In this document: in pieces, positions 48,201-60,144 of the stretch | Numbering within the stretch: position 1 is the first letter of the stretch | Layout: the number at the start of each line of letters is the position of its first letter | Source: Odontesthes bonariensis | Lineage: Eukaryota; Chordata; Actinopteri; Atheriniformes; Atherinopsidae | Assembly: GCF_027942865.1 (NCBI RefSeq) | Contig: NC_134510.1 | Span: 25,909,209 to 25,973,208, forward strand | Direction: 5' to 3' | Length of the DNA stretch: 64,000 bases | Notes under the pieces: generated by a model | What the model saw: the letters and a program-made list of their open reading frames with translations, nothing else | What the model was told of the DNA's origin: nothing | Database searches by the model: none | Made by a program: the position numbers and the translations under genes

Positions 48201-51200
48201 GGGCTGTGCCCCATGGGCCAGAGGCAGCAGGGACAGAAACTGTGGGTGGAGGTGAAGGGCCGGCAGAGCCCGCAGTGGGAGCAGCAGGGGCCCCCCAGGG
48301 GTCCGCAGCATTCAGCTCCATCAGAGCACCCTATACAAAGGAAAACATCATGGATTACTGTTCCAACAGTGGCAAGATACTGAGGTCAGATAACTGTAAT
48401 TTGAAATTCAAGAAACTTTATCATTTATAAATAAGTACTGCGAGTTCAAAAGATGCGACATACTGCGTGTCATATATGCAGCTGTTAACAGTCACATGCA
48501 CTCATTCTGGGGGGTTCAGCTGTCATTTGGTAGGTCCAGAACCCAAAAACTGCTCACATCAGGAACTGGAGCAGGATTATTGTGACCAGAAGGAACAATT
48601 TAAACTGTATAATGACCAGTTGTTAAAAAGTATGTGTCTGATCTTAAAGTGATGGTTCGGAGTAGATTCACCCTAGGGTCATTTGAACCGTGACATCCAG
48701 CCAAGTAGCCCACCCGAAGTTTTTCCGATCTTGGCTGAACATCAGCTGAGTTACTGAGTTAGCTTAGTACAAGCGCTAACGGACCCTGGCAGCATCTCCA
48801 AAATTACCACACTAAAATCACATGCCATGACACCAAACTTCTACAGTAGTACAAATATGGTCTGTACTCACAAAACGATGCATTTGGAGGTTTGTACATA
48901 GTCCAGGAGTTTATTATTATCAACACAAGCCTGATAGCTTCTCTGCTACGTCGACGTCGCTTCCTTGATCTGGGAGCTTCAAAGTAAGATGAGGGTTGAT
49001 CTACTACTGTAGACAACAAAGCAAGGCTGCTCAATTTCTCCATTGATAAAATAATTTCACAACTCTACAACATAAAAATTCATGTAGAATAGAGCATATA
49101 CTTTGTTGTCTACAGTAGTAGATCAACCCTCATCTTACTTTGAAGCTCCCAGATCAAGGAAGTGACGTCGACGCAGCTTTAGCAGCAGAGAAGCTATTAG
49201 GCTTGTGTTGATAATAATAAACTCCTGGACTATTTTCAAACTTCCAAATGCATCGTTTGGTGAGTACAGACCATATTTGTACTACTGTAGAAGTTTGGTG
49301 TTATGGCATGTGATTTTAGTGTGGTAATTTTGGAGATGCTGCCAGGGTCCGTTAGCGCTTATACTAAGCTATTCGGGATAACTCAGTAACTCAGCTGATG
49401 TTCAGCCAATATCGAAAAAACTGCGGGTGGGCTACTTGGCTGGATGTCACGGTTCAAATGACCCTAGGGTGAATCTACTCCGAACTATCACTTTAAGAAC
49501 AGACGCAATGCTATTCTAATAAGGTGATTATTCATTTAATTTTCTTATTACAGACTGGATAAGAATGCCATTCATCAATGTAGTTGTGATTTTCTCTTTT
49601 GTCATTGAGATTTTGTGATTTTCTCTTTTGCCGTTGTGATTTTCTCTTTTGCACTCCAGTGCCACCGCAATGAAGCAAGCGAGCGAGTGCAGCTCACCGA
49701 GTTCAGAGCAACATGTTTCCTGTGTGTTTCTTATAAAAGTAACTGAGTGAGTTTACTACGTGTGTGAGGGATGTGTACATCAGACGTCGGGAGAGAGCTC
49801 CCGAACAGCAAGAGAGACAACCGCTGCTAGAGAGCAAACAGTTGACCGGTCAGATATAGGATTTTAATTTAAAATACCCGTTCTGTATTCATCTTAAACA
49901 GTTGTATAGTGTCACATGTCAAGTTCAACTTTGACAGAAAATTAATATTTAATTAAAAATGAACCTTCTGATATCTTCATATCTCAATTAATAGTAACAG
50001 GGAACATTTAAAATTCCCAAAATTGTGATTTGTTTTATATTGTGATATATCTCGATATTGACTGATATAAAAAAAAATATATCGTGATATGACTTTTTCC
50101 TATATCGCCCAGCATTATGTGACAGCACGTAATTCAGACTTAAACCCCGGTGAGGTGATTGGTAAATGCCACTAGGCGTTAACTTAGTAAGACTGAGGTC
50201 CCAAACTGTTACATCCTTTATCTATCCCTCTATTCATCTAGTCCCAGAGAGAGAGAGATGCAGATCAAGCAGGTAAAGCCATAAAAGTGAGAAATATACA
50301 ATGACATGTCACAAACACCTCCTCTGGTTTAGATTTCTCCCGCCTGCTCTCTTCGAGGGCCATCTGCAGTCTCAGGTCATCACCTCTCCGCAGCCGCTCC
50401 TCCTGCCAATCACACACACACCGATTTCAGGCACTGAGACACACAACGTCAGAGAGGACAACACGGGCGCAGATTTTCATTGGTTGAAAAACAATGGAAA
50501 CTTAACTTTTGATCATGATGACAGTTTGCGGACAATCAACCAGTCACTAAATCAAACGATATTCGGTTAAATCAGAGGAAAGATCCAGTTTTGCACGGAA
50601 AACGAGCCAAATCCAAACCGCTGCCCCATGATTGCCTAAAATAAACCTGACAAATGCAGTGTGTTGTAGTAAAAAGTCACGGACGTGGGTAAAAGCAGAG
50701 CTGGAGAGGAGAATACTCCGAATGCTGGCTGGTTCTGCTTGTGCCCAACTTGCTCACAATACTCGAGCTTAAAATCACTACCAATCTAGTGCCTGGATGT
50801 AGCAGAGCTTCTTTATCATTTAGCCCTCCTGGAAGTTACCAGAGAATATTGCAGAAATGCATCAGGCCTTAAGCCATAAATTAAAATCAACCAAGAAAAA
50901 TCAGCCATTTAGCTCCAGCAGATCAGCTCAGGACACTTTTGCTGACTGACAATCAAACAAAAGAAGACTGACGGCATCTGACGCCTCTGAACAAAAATAA
51001 TCAATCACTTTTTAAACAACATCGCTTTTTAACCCTTTAAAAAGTTTAAACCGGTCAAGCATTGTAGCTGGTGAAGAACTGTCACCACGTGAATGAAAGA
51101 GGGAAAGAACAAGTTTATCACTCAGTAAACACACTACAATAAAGTCATGGCAACAAGAGAAAAGAGTAGCAGGTGAGGAAGAGAGTATTTCAAATTAAGA

Positions 51201-53351
51201 CTTAGTTGGATGCATGCCATCAGAGAGAGCAATCAAATAATAATCAATACTTACAAGGCACTCAATGCTAAAATAAATCAATTATGGTAAATACTTGCCA
51301 ATGCCATGCAAATTCAACAATCAAATTATAGTCAATCAATTTGTTGGGTTCGCACTTGTAAAATATCTTGGTATAGATTTGAAAAGCATCTTTCCAAACT
51401 TTTTATAAGTGCAAGCTATAGAAGGAAAATTGTAAATGTTCAATTATCTCAACATAATTACTGCGGTCTGATGTTTATCTTCATCACAAATGAATTGTCT
51501 TGATTGATCAATACTTCTTATGTGCCGATAGAAAGAGATGGCTGAGGACTGGCTCTCCAGTCAGCCGGACACACTCTCTGCCCCTGACCTTTTGCTGCAC
51601 CTCTTTGCTCAGAGTGATTGCATAGCGGAACTCTGCATCCTCCAGTGGATCCGCGCTAGTCTGGGGGAGGTTAGCGGTTAAATGATGAGAGCAAAGCTAG
51701 GTGCACGGCAGTAGTGAAAAATATCTGTAAAAATGCCTCTGTATACACTTGCGCTGCATAATATTCAAACTACAATTTTGCTTCAATAAAGCAGGAGATA
51801 AACTAGCTCCGTTGGCCTTGATGAGCCACTTTGTGTTACCTGCTCTGCCTCTTCTTTACTCATTGCTAAAGCAAGCTGAAGCTGCAGGTCCTCCTCTCCA
51901 GTGCTTTGTGGCCAAGCCTGCTCAGGGTCTGCCCCTCCAGATTGTGAGCCCTGTGACAGGCTGCCCCCCAAGCTGGGCGCTGAGGGAGCCGAGGAGGCTG
52001 GAGTGTGGACAGATATGCATGGATGAGATCAAGCCCCCCTTTCAAACTACTGGTTTATCTGCATTTAAAGTGAACATCTCACCGCTGGTGGTCTGAGCCA
52101 TTTTCTCTTTGGTTTTGAGGGCGTGGATCCTCTCTTCTCTTAGCTTCTCTTCATCTTTCAACAGGGTCACCAGCTGTTTAGCTTTCTCTCGCACATTCAG
52201 ACCCTAGAACAAAGAAAAAAAATGTTTTAACAACATTCACTGGTGGCCTTCGGGTGACCAGATTTGACATAAAGCAGGTAGGTCAAGTGCAATTAGTCCC
52301 AATTCATATCTTCTTAGTGTAAAAACTTTTTACATTTTACTCATCAATAGCCGACAACTGGCTTTGTGAGGTTGTGAAAGATGTCAGAAACGCTTAATAA
52401 AAAGGTCCTTGAATGAACTGCAAGCAACGTGTTTGACAAAGCGTGGCTGCATTGCACACAACTGGAGCCAACTAACCAAACATTTGAACTTTCTACTCAG
52501 CTTTGTGTGCTTGGGTGTGTTTGTGTACCTGGTCTTTGCCATCCCTGTCTATGTACTGGAAATCCTTGAGGGTCTGGACCGCGTATATATTTTCTCGACA
52601 CTGCTGGGCAACACGTTCTGAACCCGTCTTAATAAGGTATTCCATAAGAGTCATAGCCTGATGAAAAATAAAAAGTTAAACAAATGGTTTACTCTTAGAA
52701 AATCCTGAAAAACAGACACGCAAACATTAAAGCGGTTAGTAAATCTCTCTGTAAAATCCAACATCCGGTAACACCACTCAGTACCCAACTAACACTTTGT
52801 GTTGCAATAATATGTCAAATTCAAATTCATACCTTGTACACATGTCTCCAGTTCTTGCCGTGGTCATTGAGGCGCTTCCACACCATGCTCATGATTTCTG
52901 AGAAGGCCACAACATTGTAGGTCAGATCTGCAATCTCTGACATTAGAGAGCTGCTGGGACCCCATGGGTCATTGGACGTCGCTTCTCTAACCTGGACAAC
53001 ACCACGGGGGGATGAACATTAAAGTAAAGCCCTTTTTAAAAAGTCATTCTGGACCAAAGACTTTGAGTAAAATTGCAAACTCAATGCAGAAGCTAGAGAT
53101 GGGCGAAATAATGAATCCATGTGATGTGATTAGTTCATAATAACTATAACAAGAGGAAATAAATTAGATTACAAGAGGCTGATTAATGTCATCTGTGCTG
53201 CAGCGAAGTTGTGCTCATATGGAGAATGTGGCTAAAAGGAGAAGAGAAGAAGAATAAGAAGAAAAGAGGGGAAGCAAACAACCTTGATTTCAGCCTCTGA
53301 ATAGTTGTGGACGATGTTCTTTACTTGTCGCCGTAGCGATGAGGTCGACAT
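45300..53351 (-). CDS. epn1: epsin-1, clathrin adaptor
   Basis: Eleven minus-strand exons: 53283-53351, 52833-52991, 52529-52657, 52083-52203, 51840-51997, 51589-51660, 50319-50402, 48051-48330, 47228-47392, 46821-47063 and 45300-45754 (TGA at 45300). Phases agree; 644 residues. ENTH domain (about residues 1-155): MSTSSLRRQVKNIVHNYSEA, NDPWGPSSSLMSEIADLTYN, KTGSERVAQQCRENIY, VREKAKQLVTLLKDE. Three ubiquitin-interacting motifs follow: LQLQLALAMSKEEAEQ, AEFRYAITLSKE and LRLQMALEESRRE. Then about seven DPW motifs (AP2 binding), KTPESFLGPNAALVDLDSLV (clathrin box) and three NPF motifs, ending TNPFLL (EH-domain binding). ALVDLDSLV and LRTSPVPP favour EPN1 over EPN2/3. Family role: bends PtdIns(4,5)P2 membranes and recruits ubiquitinated cargo in clathrin-mediated endocytosis. 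The acceptor at 53385 shows further 5' UTR exon(s) upstream. Confidence 0.95.
48648..49492. mobile_element. TTAA-flanked foldback element in epn1 intron
   Basis: TTAA at 48644-48647 and 49493-49496. Left arm 48644-49021 and right arm about 49101-49496 are near-identical reverse complements, starting AGTGATGGTTCGGAGTAGAT; the loop is about 80 bp. The arms differ by a few substitutions and short indels. No coding capacity. Same structural class as the foxj2 intron element, different sequence. It sits between epn1 exons 48051-48330 and 50319-50402. Confidence 0.85.
49583..49657. repeat. three-copy tandem repeat
   Basis: TTGTGATTTTCTCTTTTG occurs three times in about 75 bases, with differing short spacers. 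In epn1 intron, at the left of the hAT-like remnant. Confidence 0.75.
49660..50117 (-). mobile_element. truncated hAT-type element end
   Basis: ATATATCGTGATATGAC followed by TATATCGCCCAGCA at 50101-50114 is the usual terminus of fish hAT elements (TGCTGGGCGATATA on the other strand). I do not find a partner end or target duplication on the left, so the copy looks truncated. Confidence 0.5.
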
Positions 53352-53384
53352 GGCAATGGTCTGGCCGCTGAGTTCTGTTGCAAT

Positions 53385-56300
53385 CTGAACAGATGGGGAG
53401 GCAGAGTTATAAAGTACTGTTAATACGATAGTTTTAAGATAAAGAACACTTTTCTAAGAGTTACAGATGAATAAGAACAGGCCGATGAAGAAAGGAAGGA
53501 AGAACATTAGGAGCTCAAGACAGAAGGTGATGTGTGCAAGAGACGGAAAGATCCGTCTCAAACTATGTTTGACTATGTTTAACACACCTGTTACTCAAGA
53601 GAGCTGCAGAGTAAGGGTCTCTCCTCTTATACTTTAGTTTCTCTTTCAGGTCTGCCACTCATTCACGGAGTGATGCGTCTCAGCTTGTCTGTTTCTTCTC
53701 GTGGCAACATTGGGTCTGAAAACCACCGGCGTAGGGAGATGAAAACTGTGGAGCAAGATTGAGATTAATGATCAAAACGTTTTTAAAAATGAAGGCTGCA
53801 CAGCACACAGGCTACATCTTATGCTGGAACTAATTTCAAAATAACTATCAGAGAAAACAAAGCGGATACTCAGCATTAAAAAATAAATAAATAAATAAAA
53901 TAAAATCACATGATCTCTTGCTGATACACACATGGCTGAGAAAGGCACAAAATATTACTTATATGCTTTATCTTAGCCATCAAGATATTTATACTCAGAG
54001 GAAAAGATCAATATTCCCAGAGTCAACGAGCTGCATAAACAGACGATTCATTAAGCTACAAAAAGCACAGAGTGGACGGTAAGAATAAACAAAAGTTATT
54101 CATCAGAAAATAGCTTCACTTGCACGCTTTTACCTTTAAAAACAAAAAAACACACGCAAGTAAATAAACAAATAAGTAGGCTTTGTGGACGTTTCCCAGA
54201 ATAGTCCGGTTTTATAAGTCTTATTTAAACAAAGCTTTAGGTCTAATGGGTTAACTTGAAATAAAGAAATGATTAACTCACCCAGGTACTCATTCAAGCT
54301 TCTAAAACTCATTCATAAACCGAGTCAAGAACTGCTCTCATGTTTTAAAAACATTTACACAAGCGTCGCTTTATTTTACAGAGAAACAGCACTTCTCAAA
54401 ATCAACTGAACTTTGAAATCCAGTGCCATGTGGCATGCATCTATTCATTTAACCGTAGGTAATAACAGCCCTTATCATGGCTTTGTGTAAAAAAAGTGCC
54501 GCCAGACCAATTACACTCAACTGTGGATGACTCAAAACACCGACTATAATACCAATAATGTGGATCTTAAGCAGAAGAAAAGAGGACATAGGATTAAGGC
54601 ATATTTTTATCTACACAAACCGAAAACATACAGTTATGAACTTGTTCAAAACGACACGTTTATCACGTTACACACTGTTGCATAAGTAGCTGGCATACAG
54701 GAGTGAAATGACCATGTTATTAACACGGGGCAAAGTGTACACTGAGCATATTATCTTCATGGCACAATATTTTATGGTTTCGGCTATAAAAACAATGGTA
54801 ACAGGTTCTAAAATCAACATTAAGGCTGTAAACTCGTCCTTTCTGTTATTGGCGTGCAATGCACGGTTTTGTGTCCCAGTCCCACAGTATCTCCTGAGCA
54901 TTGTCTGTGCTTGATTGCTTGCACAGCAGAATGAAGCATTGTTGCTAATAAACACATCATTTTGCTCCTACAATCTGCATTTTCTTGCCCAAAAGACGTG
55001 ACATCGGTCTGTGACACGAAACAATTGAGGTGAGCAGGAAGCCAAAAATTTTTTCTGGATGTTTAATATTTGTGTCTCTTTATTTGAAAATGCTTCTCGA
55101 AGTTGTCAGGACTGTCCAGAAAACCACAATGCAGTTGAATAATTCCACCTGCTCATCATACTAAATATGGATATTTTTCTCTGACGCGCCAGTGCAAAAT
55201 GGCAAGTTTAATGAGAGAAAATGCGCATCAAAACACTGTTCAGCTACTCCTATAACTGTCATTTCTTGTAAGAAATAGTAAATAATTGTAATAATATCCC
55301 ACCGTCTTCCTCCAACTGAGCAAAGATAACAGAGTCCAGGAGTACCTCTTGTGTAATGCACTCAATCATGATTAAATATCACCAAAACCTTTAACAAGAA
55401 CTTAAATGAACAGATTAACTTGCTGGAATAATAATGTGTTTAAGTTTTAAATCTTAAACCAGTAATATAGAAGCTACATTACAGTAGATGTTGTTAGGAT
55501 TGGTCACTCAAGGAAAACGCATTACACAGCTGAGCATAAAGCAAAGATTGCAAAAGTCAGATTCAAGTTTACTCCTGAGGCTCTGTTACAAAATATAGAC
55601 GCAACAACTAATCTAAGATAGTAAGCGTCACGGACATTTTGGGCTTCAGGAAGCACCACAGTTTCTGGCACCTTGACATCATCAACTATATTTACACATA
55701 ACATCACCTCACAAGTTTAATGACCCTCCGATGCCTCGCTAACAGACGGCAAGCAAGCCTTTCGCCACAAGCTCAACATAAATGACCCGTTCTATAAAAT
55801 AAAAATCAATACATCATGTACATGTACATGTACATGTACATCAATACGTGTTTACACAACAGGCAGCTACTCTACGCACTGCCAGAAGAATCAATAGGCA
55901 TATTGTGTTCCTCAAGAGTCGTTTTACTGTTGGGCAAATACAATATTCCCAGTCCAACCACAATTATTGCACATCAAAGCTGAGTTTTGAACAAAGGGAG
56001 AGTGAGTTTTGTCTTCCCTAGTGCAATGTTCAAGTTTTCTTGTCTTTTAAAATTGCATTCATTGACCAACACTGCTTGCTTTCTTTCTGGAGCATATCAG
56101 TTTCATCTCTTTATCGCCAACTCCAGTAGAAACAACGACCACAACTTCATGCTAACATGCTAATCAGGGACTAAGTTTGGCGAGTAAGGCAGTCAGGTCA
56201 TTATTTGGTCATTTACGAGGCCTGTGCTTGACACATTGTGGCAAACTATTGCATCTTTCATGACGGCAGCATCTCTTCTTCACCTTGCTGGCACTCGGCT

Positions 56301-57650
56301 TGAATAGTGATGGCCTGTGTCTATTAGCGATCCAGACCATGTCCATCTATCTGGCTCATCAAGTGCGATCTCAACTCATCGCTCTCTGGAACCTTTAAAA
56401 AGTCACTATTCAGGCATTTCTCGGCCTAATCCGGATTTGTTAACTTATTCAGTGGTGAGTGTGCGTCAGCCTTCTTTGCCCCGGCCGTGTCTCTGAGCAA
56501 AGTACAAGCAAGCACACCTTGTACTTCAAATAGACTGTTTAACATTTTCACGACAAACTTTTAATGTCTGGTGCTCAGCAGTTTAGAAGTTTCACAAGTA
56601 TTCAGACCCATCTGAAACACCGTATACAATTTTTGATATTTCGGTCACATCTTTTTTTGTCTGAGGTAATAAAGGCCCCTAATAATTATGCATGTCTTGC
56701 TTAGATATGTCAACAACATTTGGCCACACCCTCCCACATCATAGAAATAACACATCACATGTCAAATATTAAACTCTGTGAGGTTCAAGTTCATATGGCA
56801 TTCACTAATGCTATTACACACACTGATAACACATAAAACTTGATACTGTGCACTTGGTATTTAAGAGATAGTTTCACCTTGTTCCCCTAACTGTATCACT
56901 CCCATGCAGTTGACACTCCACCGTCCACCGAAGACAGTCCCACCCACTCAGTTAACCAACCCAAAGATAAGGTTAATAACCGTTACAAATACAGTTTTCC
57001 CTGTCACACCTATCAAGTTAGCAAGCTAACGATATCTTAGCAACTTAACTGTTTACAACTGTTATGTAACGGTTAATGTACATACCCCACAAAGTTATTG
57101 CTCAACAAGCATTACAGTGTCACTAAGTCTGAGTGGGAGAGGCAAGTTTGGGGAGAGAAAGCCAACAAACGGTAGCTGTCATAAGGGGGCTAACATTAGC
57201 CACTTAGCAAGCAACTCTCACCCAAGCTAATCGAAACTGTTGACTAGCAGTTCCCCATCATGGTCTGGGTAAAGTCTAGTCAAACTACACACCGGGGTAC
57301 AGAGAGGTGAAGCTTGGCACGAAGAAGTGGGCCAACTAATGCCACACAAAAAAAGGGCTGTCCCCGTCACAACACTGAAACCTTTCAGACTGGACACAAA
57401 GATTAAGGTTACCTGCCAGTTTGATAAAGAAATCACTTGCTGCTCCTACTGCCATCAATGTAGCTGTTAGCCTGCTAGCTGCCGATGCTAGTTCGCAAAT
57501 GGCAACATGACTGCCAGACTGTACGAAATTTGGTTGGCAAGGACACATCCCGCTTCAGGACAGAGTTACATACACACCCCAAAAAGACAAAATGACAAAA
57601 AATGTTGACAACACAACACAATAAATATTTAAATGAATACTGTACTGACC
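53385..57650 (-). other. probable epn1 intron 1
   Basis: The coding exon 53283-53384 opens at an acceptor (TCTGTTCAG), so a non-coding exon must lie upstream. No other coding exon is recognised in this AT-rich stretch. It contains an (ACATGT)n microsatellite at 55815-55840 and no clear mobile element. Confidence 0.5.
55815..55840. repeat. ACATGT microsatellite
   Basis: About four tandem CATGTA units, self-complementary, inside the presumed first epn1 intron. Confidence 0.85.
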
Positions 57651-57760
57651 CTGTTGTAGCTTGAATGTACGAGGAGATGGCCGAATTTCCGCTTCCGTTC
57701 TCGCCTACAGGAAGGACCGCGCCCCCTGTATCTGTGTTTTCCTGCAATGGTAGTATAGCT
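57640..57760 (-). promoter_or_regulatory. candidate epn1 promoter and 5' UTR exon
   Basis: On the minus strand, GAACGGAAGCGGAAATTCGG carries two ETS-type GGAA cores, and ACAACAGG is followed by the donor GTCAGT near 57650. Nothing else upstream of the epn1 coding exons shows such a combination. Transcript evidence is lacking. Confidence 0.35.
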
Positions 57761-58482
57761 CATGAATAATCAATTAACCTTTGACGCCAACATTAAAGTG
57801 CCGATGAAATGCTACCAAAAAGAGACAACTGAAAAAGAAATGATCTGTTGTCTATATAAACCTCCCAGGGACGTATTTCTAATCGTTTGATCAAATTCCC
57901 TGGTAAATAAACAGTACTCTTATTGTTTTTTTGTTTGTTTGTTTTGCACTCATCCACCATATATAGATGGGACAACTGTATTATTGAATAAAGGATATTT
58001 TTGCAGAAAAAGAAAGATAATTCTTGGCACAGGAAGTGCAATATTTTTTCATTTATCAATTAAATAATAATTTGTTTATTCTTTAACGATATTGTGAACT
58101 TGATACAGATCTTTAAAGAAGGTGTATTACATTAATTTAACGGTTTGTGGTTTACTTTGGGGGCAGTTCTAGAATAAGCACACATGGTTTAATGTAAAAA
58201 ACAATTTCATTTTTAAATGTACATTGCTACAACACCTCTGTCCAGAGCATGCTGTAGTCACTCCTGTCACTTTAAGCACCCTCCCAAAAAGCCTGCTCAA
58301 CTCAGAAAATGTCAGAGTGAGAAGCAGTTGTTTGACATATACAAAAGTAAGCCTCTTTCGCACATAGGTTGCACCTTATAGATGCATAAAAGATGTCCTT
58401 ATCAAATATATCCACATACCAAACAGAGGATGATCAGTGCTGCATCAATGTGTGCTCTCAAATATTAATCCAGAGAATCCGC

Positions 58483-58600
58483 TGAATTCAATTCAATTCA
58501 ATTCATTTTTATTTATATAGCGCCAAATACAACAAATGTCATCTCAAGGCACTTAGATAATAAAGTCCAATTCAAGCCAATTGGAATTCAATTAATGACA
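58483..58600 (+). repeat. common teleost interspersed repeat fragment
   Basis: Repeated ATTCA units followed by TTTTTATTTATATAGCGCCA and CATCTCAAGGCACTTAGA. This block is widespread in fish genomes, often as a truncated retroelement tail; I leave the family unassigned. Confidence 0.5.
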
Positions 58601-58806
58601 GCACCCTTGGACAGTGGCAAGTTCTACGATACTGGTTTGATGTATGTAAGCAAACACGAGGAGGGATAATTTCTCCTCTCTTATGACCTCCTTTGCTGGA
58701 TTGGAGCCAAATTAGTAGCGGATCATATTCATATTTGTATTTTCACAATGCAACTTTACACTTCTTGTAAAGGCATATGTGAAAGAGTCTGTAGCTTCAT
58801 GGCGAG

Positions 58807-60136
58807 CAGTGTTGGGGAAGTTACTTTAAAAATGTAATCCGTTACAGTTACAAGTTACCTTGTTTAAAATGTAATTGTAGTGTAACTTTTTGGATTACTT
58901 AAAAAAAGTAATGTAACTAATTACTTTTGGATTACTTTTGGATTACTTTGACCTATTTATGGTATAGGATAATCTGTATATTATCTGTATGATTCCATCT
59001 GTATTTATCACATTTATTTATACCATGCTATTTTTCTTTTCATTGTACTGCCATAACTACATTATACATTCTCTGCACATGCATTTCTCTAGGTAATTGA
59101 TCTATTCTGCACATATCTATTAACCATCTTTCCTTACACTAGCTGTAAATAACTGCATTTTATCTCTAAATACTGCATGCTATACATCTGCACGCGTTAC
59201 ACTTGATAAGATGCCAAACTGCATTTCATTAATACATGTGCAATGACAATGAAGTGCTCTACTTTAGTAATAAATAAGCAAAGTAAGACTTTTACATCAC
59301 ATTTTATTTTTCTTTGCACACCCTTGCTTGTGTGTGTGCGCCAGTACTTCCGGTGAAAACTTCCGGTGATTTGACAGCTAGCGCGTCAGGTTAGGGCCAG
59401 TGGCCGTAAACAAAGGTTAACTTATAGCCGAGAAGAAAGATGATAATATAACGTAGCTAAAAAGACTAGCTTTCTTCAGTAGCCTAATGCTTACCGATTT
59501 AGCAAGCCTAGCAGCCTCGTTGCTAATGCTAGCCGCCGTAACGTTACCAACCATACCCGACGTCACGGAGTTGGCTGAGCAGGGGCAAGAGTATGGGGCT
59601 GGCAGAGTTAACTTCATAATGGGTGAGTGCAGGTTTCCTTCACTTGTTTTCATTCTTTCACAGGATTGATTCACTTCATTGGTTTATCCGATTGCTGGCC
59701 GCCGAGCCATTATGTGTCTGGGTTTGTGTAGGTTACTGATCATGGTTGTTAGCAGCCGATAGTCAGGTTGTGTGATGTGTGTGTGAGTGTGTATTTTTTC
59801 TATGGGTACATGCCATTGACTGTATGAGCGGTCTGTGCTCGTTTTTTTATTTTTATTTAATTTGATTGGAGATACTAATTAATACTGAGGGGGGGCTGGT
59901 CCCGGGGAAAATTGCCAGGGCCGATTTTTTTTCCCCAGTCCGACCTGCCGCTCTGTACTTCTGTCACTGCAACCTCGCACAAATTGTAATCCTGTTAAGT
60001 AACCCCCATTCTCACTGAATGTAACTGTAATCTGAGTACATCGTTTTTGCTTGTACTGTAACGGATTACAGTTACTTTTATTTTGTATCCTTTTACCGTA
60101 ACGCCGTTACATGTAATCCGTTACTCCCCAACCCTG
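58807..60136. mobile_element. hAT-type element with exact 8-bp duplication
   Basis: ATGGCGAG flanks both ends exactly (58799-58806 and 60137-60144). Left end CAGTGTTGGGGAAGTTACTT; right end, reversed, CAGGGTTGGGGAGTAACGGA. Subterminal sequence is full of GTAATCCGTTAC-type repeats in both orientations, as in known fish hAT families. No long transposase frame remains. The interior holds a LINE-like tail (about 58960-59270) and a promoter-like segment (about 59335-59625). Confidence 0.85.
58960..59270 (+). repeat. LINE 3' tail-like segment inside the hAT element
   Basis: ATGCCAAACTGCATTTCATT and GTGCAATGACAATGAAGTGC resemble the 3' ends of fish LINE copies (TGCAATGACAATAAAG). It is probably a nested, 5'-truncated insertion. 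The left border is uncertain. Confidence 0.45.
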
Positions 60137-60144
60137 ATGGCGAG

